From Calothrix sp. MO_167.B12 (lineage in GTDB: Bacteria; Cyanobacteriota; Cyanobacteriia; Cyanobacteriales; Nostocaceae): a stretch of 64,000 nt of DNA. The notes below the pieces were generated by a model, which had not been told where the DNA came from, ran no database searches, and worked only from the letters and a program-made list of their open reading frames with translations. Of this stretch, positions 9,234-18,978 are shown piece after piece. The first letter of the stretch is position 1. Every line of letters begins with the position of its first letter. The DNA lies in contig JASJCJ010000001.1 of NCBI GenBank assembly GCA_030066045.1, positions 62,001 through 126,000 on the forward strand, in the 5' to 3' direction. Made by a program: the position numbers and the translations under genes.

Positions 9234-10457
9234 ATGAATCAATTATTAATTTTATTGTTCGATTTAGTCCTATGTTTAATTGCAGTGGGACTTTTTTTAC
9301 CAATTACCATTCTTTTTATTGAGTGTATTGCAGCATTATTTCCTATAAGTTATACAACGCAGAATAATTTAGGTTATCGACCAAAGAGTGTTGTTTTAGT
9401 TCCTGCTCATAATGAAGCTGCCACAATTAGTAAAACCTTGACAACACTATTACCCCAATTACGGTCTCAAGATAGGCTAGTAGTGATTGCTGATAATTGC
9501 AGTGATGATACAGCTAATATTGCTCGCCAATCTGGTGTGACAGTAATTGAACGACAGGATTCTGAACGTAGAGGTAAAGGGTATGCTTTAGATTATGCAC
9601 TGAAGTTTTTAGAAGCAAATCCACCAGAAGTAGTTATTAATGTAGATGCAGACTGTATTGTCTATCCAGGGACAGTTGATCGAATTGCTAGCCTTGCCAA
9701 GACTACAAACCGCCCCGTTCAATCAACATATCTGATGGTACAACCAACTACCCCCACTCCCAAGGATACGATCTCTGCTTTGGCAGTTAAAGTTAAAAAT
9801 TTGGTTCGTCCTGTTGGATTGCAGCGACTAGGCTTGCCCTGTTTACTAACAGGTTCTGGTATGGCTTTCCCTTGGTCAGTGATTCGCACGGTTTCTCTAG
9901 CTAATAGCAAAACAGTTGATGATATGCAACTAGGTTTAGATTTGGCGATCGCTGGATATCCGCCAATTTACTGTCAAGATGCTCAAGTGACAGGGCGCTT
10001 GATGGAAAAACAAGCTGCTAAAAGCCAAAGAAGCCGTTGGGAACATGGACATATAGAAACTTTGCTTAACCAAGTTCCCCAGCTAATGAAAGCTTCTATG
10101 AATCAAAAACGTTTCGATTTGTTGGCAACTGCTCTCGACTTGTGCATTCCTCCCCTCTCTCTATTGGTAATGATCTGGGCAATTACCATGCTAGGAAGCT
10201 TATTAGTAGGAATAATCTCAGGAGTATGGATACCAGGGATTTTGCTAGTCATAGAAGGGCTAATACTTGCTATCTCTATTCTCGGAGCATGGGCTAAGTT
10301 CGGACGTAATGATGTATCAGGGCTAACACTTCTAGCTGTCCCTTTCTACATTTTCAGCAAAATTACCCTATATATCAATTTCTTGGTAAAACCTCAAACA
10401 AAATGGATTCGTACTGAGAGAGATGTAGTTGATGTTACTCTATCTTCCAAAGAATAA
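9234..10457 (+). CDS. Membrane glycosyltransferase family 2 (cellulose-synthase-like)
   Basis: This is a processive-type GT2 with membrane segments at both ends. An N-terminal TM pair (MNQLLILLFDLVLCLIAVG onward) is followed by the GT-A domain VVLVPAHNEAATI, ADNCSDDT, the DAD motif in VINVDADCIV, and a QRSRWEHGH block equivalent to QxxRW. Two or three C-terminal TM helices follow. The ORF track starts at TTG 9177; ATG 9234 begins right at the first TM helix and is preferred. It could polymerise or extend a sugar chain across the membrane; the sugar is unknown. HIP1 lies in the gene near 9944. Confidence 0.85.
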   Translation: MNQLLILLFDLVLCLIAVGLFLPITILFIECIAALFPISYTTQNNLGYRPKSVVLVPAHNEAATISKTLTTLLPQLRSQDRLVVIADNCSDDTANIARQSGVTVIERQDSERRGKGYALDYALKFLEANPPEVVINVDADCIVYPGTVDRIASLAKTTNRPVQSTYLMVQPTTPTPKDTISALAVKVKNLVRPVGLQRLGLPCLLTGSGMAFPWSVIRTVSLANSKTVDDMQLGLDLAIAGYPPIYCQDAQVTGRLMEKQAAKSQRSRWEHGHIETLLNQVPQLMKASMNQKRFDLLATALDLCIPPLSLLVMIWAITMLGSLLVGIISGVWIPGILLVIEGLILAISILGAWAKFGRNDVSGLTLLAVPFYIFSKITLYINFLVKPQTKWIRTERDVVDVTLSSKE

Positions 10458-10747
10458 CTGTACTTTGTTATTCCCACAATAAACCATAACAATCAGTAAA
10501 GATACAGTGAAGATACTGAAATTAATGGTTTATTTTATCCAGTTTTAGTTGTATATTTAATTTAGTCAGATAAATAAAAATAACATCCACTAATCAAATA
10601 TTATTCAATTCAGGTACTCGCATAGTTCATGTTTGGTTATATGGGTATCAACAACCAGAATATCTTCAAGATGAAAGTGAACATATAGTAATTAATTTAT
10701 TCCTAATCAGAAAACAATTCTATAACTGATATTTTCCAAATATAGAT

Positions 10748-11938
10748 ATGGCTAATTTGAATATTTTGTTTTTAGTTCCTCACCCTTTTTATCAAGAAAG
10801 GGGGTCGCCAATTGCAGATAAAATGGTTTTACGAGTTTTATCTGAGAGACAAGAAAATGTTGATGTTGTGACTTATCCTGAAGGTGTAGATATCAACTAT
10901 AAGAATATTCAATTATACAGAGTTATTCAATTACCATTTATTACTGGTGTCAGACCAGGCTTCTCCTGGAAAAAAATAATATATGATATTTTAATTTTCC
11001 TCAAAACGACTCAACTAATCTTAAACAGGAAATACCATCTAATTCATGCAGTAGAGGAAACAGTATTTATAGCTCTCTTTTTTAAAGCTATATTCAATAT
11101 TCCTTATGTCTATGATATGGATTCTTCTCTAGCTCAACAAATCATTGAAAAGTACGCTTGCTTATTACCATTTAAAGCTATTTTTCAATGGTTTGAAAGG
11201 ATAGCCGTGAAAAATGCAGAAGTAGTAATACCAGTTTGCTCTGCTCTGGCAGATGATATTGCAAGATACCGGCCGAAAAAAGTGATGGTGCTTCCGGACG
11301 TTTCCCTTTTGACATAAAACATCAAAATTATGCAAAATCTCAAAACTGAATTGAATATTCAGAATTTGACATTAATGTATGTAGGTAATCTAGAAAGTTA
11401 TCAGGGTATTGATTTACTTTTAGATAGTTTTGCATTAATCATTAATCAAACGGATAAAGTCGATCTAGTAATCATTGGTGGAGAATCCACGGATATTCTG
11501 AAATACCAAATCAAAACAAGAGAACTTCGCATCGAGCATAAGGTACATTTTTGTGGTTCTCAACCTACTAACAAATTGGGCTTATATCTTTCTCAAGCTG
11601 ACATTTTGGTATCTCCCAGAATTAAAGGAAAGAATACACCGATGAAAATATATTCATATCTCGATAGTGGTAAGCCTGTTGTGGCAACTAATTTATTAAC
11701 CCATACTCAAGTTATGAATAATCGGGTTGCTATACTTGCAAACCCCAATGCACAAGATTTTTCTCAAGGTATCCTCAGTCTGATAGATGACTATAATCTC
11801 AGATTAAAACTTGGGAATGCAGGGAAAAAGTTAGTGCAAGAAAAACATAGTTACCAAGCTTTTAGCCAAAAATTAAATACTTTGTATGATTATCTTAGAT
11901 TAGAAATATCTAATAATAGTAGAGTATTCATCCCATAA
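10748..11938 (+). pseudogene. Glycosyltransferase family 4 split by an in-frame stop
   Basis: Two ORFs, 10748-11317 (189 aa) and 11330-11938 (202 aa), are the N- and C-terminal halves of one GT4. Both are in the same reading frame. A single TAA at 11315-11317 separates MVLPDVSLLT from NIKIMQNLKTELNIQ, and no frameshift is needed. The N half has the acceptor domain (FLVPHPFYQERGSPI); the C half has the donor domain (LMYVGNLESYQGIDLL, SPRIKGKNTPMKIYSYL, GKPVVAT). A CAA or GAA to TAA change would explain it, as would a sequencing error. Expression as two separate chains from the internal ATG 11330 is possible but has no visible SD. Confidence 0.85.
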
Positions 11939-12061
11939 TCAATCTAAATGATTGGTATTTAATCTATTTAAAATTCAATTTATTTATTTTTTGCATCTTT
12001 GATTTAGGGGTGCAAAATTTTTCTATTTTATACTTGATTTTACTATCTATAAAAAGCTTAT

Positions 12062-13735
12062 ATGAAGAGAAATTTAACAGAGCTAACATCTCACATTTAT
12101 GACTTGCTTATAGTGGGTGGTGGTATTTACGGAGCGTGCATTGCATGGGAAGCTAGTTTACGTGGTTTGTCAGTTGCTTTAGTGGAAAAAGCAGATTTTG
12201 GTGCAGCGACTTCTGCCAATAGTTTAAAAATCATCCACGGAGGTTTACGTTATCTACAAAACGCCGATTTTAAGCGGATGCGCGAATCGATTCGGGAACG
12301 AACTACTCTCATGCGAATAGCACCCCATTTAATTCATCCGCTACCAGTGCTTATTCCTACTTATGGTCATGGAATGAAGGGGAAGGAAGCATTAAGATTA
12401 GCGATGGGCATTAATGATATTATTAGTTGCGATCGCAATCAAATAAAAGATCCACAAAAGCATATCCCCAATGGTTGGGTAATTTCTCAGCAGGAGTGTC
12501 AGCAGTTGCTCCCCGGTATTCCCTATCAGGGATTAACAGGAGGAGCTATTTTCCATGATGCTCAAGTTTACAACTCCGAACGACTGACGATTTCGTTTTT
12601 GCATTCAGCAGTCAAAAAAGGTGCTAATATCGCTAATTATGTCCAAGCCACGGGATTTCTACAAATAGGAAATCGGATCAGTGGTATTACAGCTCAAGAC
12701 TCCCTCAGTGGGAATCAGTTTGAGATTCGTGCCAGAATGGTTGTTAATACCTCTGGTCCTTGGATAAATCGGGTTCTGGACTTAGTAGAAGAATCCCGAG
12801 AACGCTCCCAAGTTGCTTTAGCTAGGGCGATGAATTTAGTCATCCGTCGCCCCCTTTCTCCAGACTATGCTGTGGGAATTTCTAATCGAAATAGTAACTC
12901 TGCTACTAATAAAGGTAATCGTTTACTGTTTATGGCTCCCTGGCGCGGACACACCTTGATTGGTACCGACTATACGATCTGGGATGGAAAACTGGATGAA
13001 TTTCAGATTAGCGAATCCGAAATTCAAGGCTTTTTGACAGAAATTAACCAAGCATATCCATCAGCTAAACTAACTAGAGACGATGTTTCCTTCGTTCATG
13101 GTGGCTTGCTTCCTCGAATAGGAGTAGATCCCAAAAATGGCGAACCTATTCTTGCCAAACACTATCAAATTTGCGAGCATCGCTCTGCGGCAGGGTTAAT
13201 ATCTGTGGTGGGGGTGAAATATACAACTGCTAGGGATGTTGCTCAAAAAGTTGTTGACAGGGTATTTCAATCTTGGGGTCAAAAACCACCACAGTCTCTT
13301 TCATCGGTCACTCCCATTCATGGAGGGGAAATTGACAATTTTGCGGAATTTTTACAAAATGCGATCGCCAAAAAACCCCATGAATTAAGTGAAGGTAATA
13401 TACATTCCTTAGTATACAATCATGGTTCTGCTTACCCACAAGTACTAAAGTACCTTAACAATCAATTTGAGTCAGATAAAGCACCTGTAGATAAGTATAG
13501 TATGCTCAAAGCTGAAGTTCTACATGCACTGCGAGAAGAAATGGCACAAAAATTAAGTGATGTTATCTTTCGCCGCACAGAACTAAGTAGTGTTGGATAC
13601 CCAGGAGATGAAGTTCTTCAAGTTTGTGTTAAAACTATAGCTACAGAATTGGGATGGAGCTACACTAAAATTCAGCAGGAGTTACAAGAAGTAAATAAGA
13701 TTTTCAGAAGTACATCTCCTATGCATATATACTGA
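12062..13735 (+). CDS. glpD: FAD-dependent glycerol-3-phosphate dehydrogenase family protein
   Basis: This protein matches the GlpD/GlpA family, which oxidises sn-glycerol-3-phosphate to dihydroxyacetone phosphate and feeds electrons to quinone at the membrane. The FAD-binding Rossmann motif VGGGIYGACIAWEA sits near the N-terminus, followed by VALVEKADFGAATSANSLKIIHGGLRYLQ-type sequence shared by the family. Later blocks VNTSGPWINRVLD, GTDYTIWDG and VGVKYTTARDVA also fit. The C-terminal DAO_C region is present, and 557 aa is a full family length. Finding it inside an exopolysaccharide cluster is unusual; it may act on a glycerol-phosphate-type precursor there rather than in lipid metabolism. 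Confidence 0.85.
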   Translation: MKRNLTELTSHIYDLLIVGGGIYGACIAWEASLRGLSVALVEKADFGAATSANSLKIIHGGLRYLQNADFKRMRESIRERTTLMRIAPHLIHPLPVLIPTYGHGMKGKEALRLAMGINDIISCDRNQIKDPQKHIPNGWVISQQECQQLLPGIPYQGLTGGAIFHDAQVYNSERLTISFLHSAVKKGANIANYVQATGFLQIGNRISGITAQDSLSGNQFEIRARMVVNTSGPWINRVLDLVEESRERSQVALARAMNLVIRRPLSPDYAVGISNRNSNSATNKGNRLLFMAPWRGHTLIGTDYTIWDGKLDEFQISESEIQGFLTEINQAYPSAKLTRDDVSFVHGGLLPRIGVDPKNGEPILAKHYQICEHRSAAGLISVVGVKYTTARDVAQKVVDRVFQSWGQKPPQSLSSVTPIHGGEIDNFAEFLQNAIAKKPHELSEGNIHSLVYNHGSAYPQVLKYLNNQFESDKAPVDKYSMLKAEVLHALREEMAQKLSDVIFRRTELSSVGYPGDEVLQVCVKTIATELGWSYTKIQQELQEVNKIFRSTSPMHIY

Positions 13736-13885
13736 AATATTCTACTAAAGTATTAATACTGATGCTTTAGGCTTGTAATCACAATATACTTGTGTAAATA
13801 AAGCCTAAAACCAGATTTTTTGCTTGGATATGTAGGTGGTTTAATAAGTTACATTACCGCTCATATGATGTCTGTTCTAATAACC

Positions 13886-13960
13886 GTCATTGCGAGTGTA
13901 GGGAAGCAATATCAAAAACCCTATGATTGCGTCCTTTCAGTCTGTTCCACTCACAATGAC
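13886..13960. repeat. REP-like inverted repeat (GTCATTGCGAGTG ends)
   Basis: GTCATTGCGAGTG at 13886-13898 pairs with CACTCACAATGAC at 13948-13960 with 12 of 13 positions matching. The interior contains the GAAGCAAT and ATTGCGTC words often seen with GTCATTGCGAG repeats dispersed in bacterial genomes. It is probably a short non-coding mobile or REP-type hairpin. Confidence 0.7.
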
Positions 13961-14342
13961 ATATTCAGGGTGATTTGCCGGGTATCATATACTTATATAA
14001 CTATCAACAAAATTTTCAACCAAAAAATCTCAAAAATATAATCAGCATTCCATTTTGTAGATGACTTTATACCTTGAGAGATACTAAATTCTATTTCCTG
14101 AATAACTTATCTCTTAATATTATTTGTGAATTCAATAATTAATGGATGTAAAAATTAATCCGTTTTCTACAGACACAAAGAGACTAATTTATAAATTTAC
14201 ATGAATTTTGAGGTAAGCGAGGTACACCAATTACGGGATAGCTTTTAATCCTTGGAATTCGAATTGAATACTTTACCTCATAAACATCGAATCTGCTTTA
14301 TTATTGTGTCTATTGATAGAAAATAGGGATATTAACCTTATC

Positions 14343-14491
14343 AGGACTTACGCAACTGGCACATTTCACCTCAAACTGTCACATAGTAGTGATTTATCTA
14401 TAATGCTTATAAATCAAGGAATATAGAGTTTGATACCAAATTTAAGTATGTGTGCCAGTTGCCATAATTTTGTGACGCTTGCGTAAGTCCT
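14343..14491. mobile_element. MITE-like element with AGGACTTACGCA terminal repeats
   Basis: AGGACTTACGCA at 14343-14354 is the exact reverse complement of TGCGTAAGTCCT at 14480-14491. Just inside, ACTGGCACAT and TGTGCCAGTT form a second inverted pair. The element is 149 bp and has no coding capacity, as expected for a non-autonomous IS derivative. A related but decayed copy may lie at 36930-37093. Confidence 0.7.
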
Positions 14492-14528
14492 ACTTATAAA
14501 GACTAAGTTATTCATGTTGTGTTAAATT

Positions 14529-15068
14529 ATGCCATCCCCAATAGCTCATTCAGTGTCTGGATATATACTTGGCAAGATTTTACCTTGGGAATACACCAAA
14601 GTTTCCAGACATGAAAAATTATACTTGCAGCTATATACTATCTTTGTTGCTATTTTCGCTGATTTTGATTTTATTCCTCAACTACTTACAGGAGAAAAAT
14701 TTCATCGTGGTCTGACGCATAGCATATTTTTTTCTTTTATATTTAGTAGTATTGTCGCATTTTTTATTAGTAATCGTTGGAATAAATCATATAAGCAAAT
14801 ATTTATATTTACATTTATCATATATTGTTCTCATTTATCCTTAGATTTTTTCACTGCTGGTGGAAAAGGGATGCAGTTATTTTTACCTTTTACTAATAGT
14901 TTCTTTAAATCACCAATACCTATTTTCCCTCCTGTAAAGCATTCAAGTGGTCTATGGGAACTTAGTCATATTATTACTCTTAGTTTTGAGTTAATTTATT
15001 CAGCCTTACTTGTTCTCGGATTATCATATTGGCAAAGATTTAAAACTCATCATAAAACTAGATTATGA
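14529..15068 (+). CDS. DUF457/YdjM-type membrane metal-dependent hydrolase
   Basis: This 179-residue protein belongs to the DUF457 family of inner-membrane putative metal-dependent hydrolases. It begins MPSPIAHSVSGYILG and has the histidine/aspartate-rich segments FADFDFIPQL, FHRGLTHSIF and CSHLSLDFFTAGG that define the family. Three or four TM helices are evident. The substrate is not known for the family in general. Its TGA stop overlaps the ATG of the next gene (ATGA), so the two are translationally coupled and probably work together. Confidence 0.8.
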   Translation: MPSPIAHSVSGYILGKILPWEYTKVSRHEKLYLQLYTIFVAIFADFDFIPQLLTGEKFHRGLTHSIFFSFIFSSIVAFFISNRWNKSYKQIFIFTFIIYCSHLSLDFFTAGGKGMQLFLPFTNSFFKSPIPIFPPVKHSSGLWELSHIITLSFELIYSALLVLGLSYWQRFKTHHKTRL

Positions 15069-15928
15069 GTACAAATATGAATGAATTGAAAAATCATACC
15101 TTAAGTAACTCTTCCCCTGATGATCAATTAATAATTGCAGATGCTCATGTCCATATTTATGACTGCTTTCAACTAGATAAGTTACTCAATTCAGCCTTAA
15201 ATAATTTTACAAATCATGCTCAAAAACTGACATCAACAGATAACTTTACATCAATTCTATTTTTATCAGATATTCATAACCAAGAAACTTTTCAGCAGCT
15301 AAAAAAATATTCCCAAAGTAATTATCACATAAATAATTGGACATTTCATTATACCCAAGAAAAATTATCACTATATGCTCGTAATCAAAATAATCAAATC
15401 ATTGTTTTAATTGCTGGTCGCCAAATAATAACTGCCGAGAAACTTGAGGTCTTAGCACTAATAACAGAGCAAACCTTTGAAGAAGGTCTATCTCTAGAAG
15501 TGACAATTAAAGAAATCATAGCAGCAGGAGGAATACCTGTACTTCCTTGGGGTGTTGGCAAATGGATAGGGAAGCGAGGTAAAACTTTAAGTAATCTTTT
15601 GAAAAATAATATACATTCTATACTTTTTCTAGGTGACAATAGTAATCGTCCAGGATTTTGGTTCCGACCTTTTTATTTACAACTAGCCAAAAAACAAGGA
15701 ATACAAATTTTACCGGGAACCGATCCACTACCATTAGCTTCTGAATGCAGCCGTCCAGGGAGTTTTGGATTTATGGTTCGGGGTAGATTGAATTATGAAG
15801 AGCCTGGAAAGCATATCAAGCAAATACTACTTTATTCAAAAACAAATATTCAGACTTATGGCTATTTGGAGTCACCTTGGAGGTTTATTCGTAATCAATT
15901 GGCTATGAGATTAGGAGAGATATTCTAA
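15065..15928 (+). CDS. Amidohydrolase/PHP-like metal-dependent hydrolase, unknown substrate
   Basis: The 287-residue protein carries an N-terminal HxH metal motif (IADAHVHIYD), as in amidohydrolase or PHP-fold enzymes, and later candidate ligands in FLGDNSNRPGFW and ILPGTDPLPL. I do not recognise a characterised family. It starts in a 4-bp ATGA overlap with the DUF457 gene upstream, so both are made from one message. Given its place in the cluster, a small-molecule or polymer hydrolase role is possible but not shown. Confidence 0.55.
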   Translation: MSTNMNELKNHTLSNSSPDDQLIIADAHVHIYDCFQLDKLLNSALNNFTNHAQKLTSTDNFTSILFLSDIHNQETFQQLKKYSQSNYHINNWTFHYTQEKLSLYARNQNNQIIVLIAGRQIITAEKLEVLALITEQTFEEGLSLEVTIKEIIAAGGIPVLPWGVGKWIGKRGKTLSNLLKNNIHSILFLGDNSNRPGFWFRPFYLQLAKKQGIQILPGTDPLPLASECSRPGSFGFMVRGRLNYEEPGKHIKQILLYSKTNIQTYGYLESPWRFIRNQLAMRLGEIF

Positions 15929-16079
15929 AACAGCAATACAAGTATTTATACTAGTTTGTATGAAAGTTAGAATAGATTGAAAAACTGAAATTACAGAATA
16001 TTAATTATTAATTTACTGCCTTTTATCTTTTGCTATACGTGCAAATTAATCAAACCAATATATATACAATCGATCAAAA

Positions 16080-17066
16080 ATGCCTAAAGTTTTAGTTACA
16101 GGTGGAAAAGGTTTTCTTGGGAGTCATATAGTTTCTCGTTTATCTGCAAATGGAGAAACAGTAAAAATACTTGCACACCCTAGAGGTAAGGATAAACAGT
16201 CCCAAAATACCATAGAAAGCAATACTATTTGGGGAGATATCAGAGATTGTCAAGCTGTTGAGAAAGCAGTGGAGGGAGTTGATAGTATCATTCATGTGGT
16301 ATCAAATTTTCGTAGAGGTGGCTCAGATAAAAAAGAAGCTTATGCCGTTAATGTTGAAGGTACAAAAAATGTCCTAGAAGCAGCAAAAAAATATGGAGTT
16401 CAACATTTAATTCACTGTAGTACCATTGGTGTACATGGTACAGTTTTAGAAATTCCAGCTAATGAAAATACTCCTTTTAATCCAACCGATCTTTATCAGG
16501 AAACAAAATTAATTGCAGAGAAGTTAGTTTGTGATTTTCATAAACAGACAGGTTTACCAACAACTGTCATCCGTCCAATTTCATTGTTTGGACCAGGAGA
16601 CATAAGAATGCTGAAATTATTTCGCTTAATCAAAAAAGGTCGGTTTGTAATTATTGGTGATGGGAAAGTTCTGTTTCATCCATCTTATGTTGATGATGTT
16701 GTCAGTGGTTTTACCCTCTGTCTGAATAATGAAAAAGCTATAGGGGAAGCCTTTATTATTGGTGGTGAAGGATATCTGACATTAAATGAGTTATGTCAAA
16801 TAATTGCGGATGAACTGAATGTAAAACCACCGCAAATGAAAATCCCTATAACTCCTGTTCTTGAATTAGCGACTGCTTGTGAAAAGATTTGCGAGCCTTT
16901 TGGTATTCAACCACCCTTACACAGACGTAGAGTGAGCTTCTTCCAAAATAATCGGGCTTTTTCTATTGAAAAAGTTAAGAGTGTATTAGGATATAAACCT
17001 CAATATTCTATAAAAGAAGGTATTCAAAAAACAATCCATTGGTACAAGTCACATGGATGGCTCTAA
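16080..17066 (+). CDS. NAD-dependent epimerase/dehydratase (extended SDR)
   Basis: This 328-residue extended SDR has the nucleotide-binding motif GGKGFLGSH (residues 8-16) and the catalytic Tyr-x3-Lys in LYQETK near residue 140, with the preceding CSTIGVHG serine block. FGPGD and FHPSYVDDVV are also typical. Such enzymes epimerise, dehydrate or reduce nucleotide sugars, but several subgroups (3-beta-HSD-like) act on other alcohols. Its place just before the FkbH-ACP genes leaves open whether the substrate is a sugar or an acyl group. The gap to the next gene is 46 bp. Confidence 0.85.
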   Translation: MPKVLVTGGKGFLGSHIVSRLSANGETVKILAHPRGKDKQSQNTIESNTIWGDIRDCQAVEKAVEGVDSIIHVVSNFRRGGSDKKEAYAVNVEGTKNVLEAAKKYGVQHLIHCSTIGVHGTVLEIPANENTPFNPTDLYQETKLIAEKLVCDFHKQTGLPTTVIRPISLFGPGDIRMLKLFRLIKKGRFVIIGDGKVLFHPSYVDDVVSGFTLCLNNEKAIGEAFIIGGEGYLTLNELCQIIADELNVKPPQMKIPITPVLELATACEKICEPFGIQPPLHRRRVSFFQNNRAFSIEKVKSVLGYKPQYSIKEGIQKTIHWYKSHGWL

Positions 17067-17112
17067 ATTCATAAAATTACCAAAATAAAGCCGTATTAAG
17101 ATGTGAGACAAG

Positions 17113-18963
17113 ATGCAAAAAGAAATAAAACAAGCTATTAAAAATACCATTTCCAATCCAGAACTTTTTAAGCATTTAAAATTATTTCATCAGGAAGAAG
17201 TAAATTCCTTAGATATTGACATAATTAATAAGCAAGTTAAAAAAATAAATAAGTATCCATCGGTAAAAATTGCTTATGTAGGAAATTATACAATTGAACC
17301 TCTTCCAGCTTATGTGTGTGCTCTATCTGCTATAGAATGTATGATAGTTGGAGAATATGTTGGCAATTATAATCAATATTTTCAAGAATTATTAAACACT
17401 AATTCAGGATTAATTCAATACAAGCCTGACATAATTTATCTAGCTCTTTCGGTTCGTCAATTTTCTCCTGAAGTTTATTATCAATTTTCTAGTTTGTCTA
17501 TTGATAAAAGAAAAGAATATTTAAATTATATTATCTCACACATATCAGATTGGGTAAAAATTACACTTAATAATACCAATGCGACTCTCCTGTTAAGTAA
17601 TTTTGTCAGGCCTAATTTTCATACTGCTGGAATTGCTGATATACATCAAGAATATGGAGAATCTGAATTTTATTTTGAGCTCAATCTGGCACTTATAAGA
17701 TTATTTCGCAATGAATCAAGAGTTCATATATTTGATATTGATAGATTAGCATCACGTTTTGGAAAATCTCAAGCTTATGATTCCAAGATGTATTATTTAG
17801 CAAAAATGGAATGGAAAGAACAATTTATTTCTGTAATTGCTCAAGAAATTATTAGGTATATTAAAGCTAGTCAAAATCTTGCCAAGAAATGTTTGGTTTT
17901 AGATTTGGATAATACTTTGTGGGGAGGGATAGTTGGTGAAGATGGTGTAGGAAATATAAAAATTGGTTATGGTGATCCTGTAGGGGAAGCTTTTCTTGAA
18001 TTTCAACACAAAATTAAAGCAATAAAAGATAGAGGAATTATTCTGTGTCTTTGTAGCAAAAACAATTTAGAAGATGCCTTGGAAGTATTTGAAAAAAGGC
18101 CAGAAATGCCTCTTAAAAAAAATGATTTCTCTGTAATGGAAATTAATTGGAATCCTAAGCATGAAAATATTAAGAAGATTGCTAAAAGTTTAAATATAGG
18201 TACAGATAGTATCGTATTCATTGACGATAATCCAGCAGAGTGTAGTTTGGTTAGTCAAATGATTCCTGAAGTAAAAACAATATTACTTCCATCTAACCCT
18301 GTTGACTATCCAAAAATCATAGACCAAATAGATTATTTTGAAAAATTACACATTCTTCAAGATGATGTGCAAAAATCTACTCAGTATTTACAAAATCAAC
18401 AAAGAGAAGATGCTAAAAATAAGATAGGTGATTTAATAAGCTATTTAAAAAGCTTAGAGACAGTAATTACTATTCGCCAGGCAACAAGAGATGATTTACC
18501 ACGTGTTCATCAGTTGTTTGCAAAAACAAATCAATTTAATTTGACTACAATTCGTTATTCTATAGGAGAAGTTGAGCAATTTTTACAAAATACTAATTAT
18601 GATTTAACTGTCATATCAGCTAGGGATAAATTTGGAAAGTTAGGTACTATAGCACTTTATTTACTCAAATTTGACAAAAATAACATAGAGATAGATAGTT
18701 TGGTAATGAGCTGTAGAGCCATGGGTAGAGGTGTAGAAACTGCTGTAATAAATTACATTAAAACTAAATATTTGGTAGGTAAAAATCCGCTCAGTATAAT
18801 AGCAAAATATATTCCTAGTCAAAAAAATAAACCTGTTGAATATTTTTTGGACAAGCAAGGTTTTTCTCTTCTAGAGGAACAAACTAATGGTACAAAAAAT
18901 TATCTAATACAAACAGATAATGTAAATTTACTAGATTGTTCTTGGATTCAAGTGGTTAGTTAA
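17113..18963 (+). CDS. FkbH-like HAD-IIIC family protein
   Basis: This 616-residue protein has the three-part FkbH-like layout: an N-terminal SGNH-like region (about 1-245), a HAD domain starting with LVLDLDNTLWGGIVGEDG near residue 260, and a C-terminal GNAT-like region (about 450-600). The HAD nucleophile DxD is intact, and SIVFIDDNPAE gives the distal acidic pair. Characterised FkbH-type enzymes dephosphorylate 1,3-bisphosphoglycerate and load the glyceryl group onto an acyl carrier protein. An ACP gene follows after 15 bp, which strongly supports that kind of role. Finding it in a polysaccharide cluster suggests a three-carbon acyl decoration. Confidence 0.87.
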   Translation: MQKEIKQAIKNTISNPELFKHLKLFHQEEVNSLDIDIINKQVKKINKYPSVKIAYVGNYTIEPLPAYVCALSAIECMIVGEYVGNYNQYFQELLNTNSGLIQYKPDIIYLALSVRQFSPEVYYQFSSLSIDKRKEYLNYIISHISDWVKITLNNTNATLLLSNFVRPNFHTAGIADIHQEYGESEFYFELNLALIRLFRNESRVHIFDIDRLASRFGKSQAYDSKMYYLAKMEWKEQFISVIAQEIIRYIKASQNLAKKCLVLDLDNTLWGGIVGEDGVGNIKIGYGDPVGEAFLEFQHKIKAIKDRGIILCLCSKNNLEDALEVFEKRPEMPLKKNDFSVMEINWNPKHENIKKIAKSLNIGTDSIVFIDDNPAECSLVSQMIPEVKTILLPSNPVDYPKIIDQIDYFEKLHILQDDVQKSTQYLQNQQREDAKNKIGDLISYLKSLETVITIRQATRDDLPRVHQLFAKTNQFNLTTIRYSIGEVEQFLQNTNYDLTVISARDKFGKLGTIALYLLKFDKNNIEIDSLVMSCRAMGRGVETAVINYIKTKYLVGKNPLSIIAKYIPSQKNKPVEYFLDKQGFSLLEEQTNGTKNYLIQTDNVNLLDCSWIQVVS

Positions 18964-18978
18964 TTAAAGGATAAAATA

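Larger units (their letters stand above)
13736..14528. other. Gene-free stretch with two inverted-repeat elements
   Basis: About 790 bp lie between glpD and the DUF457 gene. The stretch holds a REP-like inverted repeat at 13886-13960 and a MITE-like element at 14343-14491, both listed separately. The 73-aa ORF at 13820-14041 runs straight across the first of these and has no family features, so I do not call it a gene. Confidence 0.6.

Noticed and set aside
13820-14041. 73-aa plus-strand ORF after glpD
   Set aside because: It crosses the GTCATTGCGAG inverted repeat, lacks an SD, and its sequence has no domain features.
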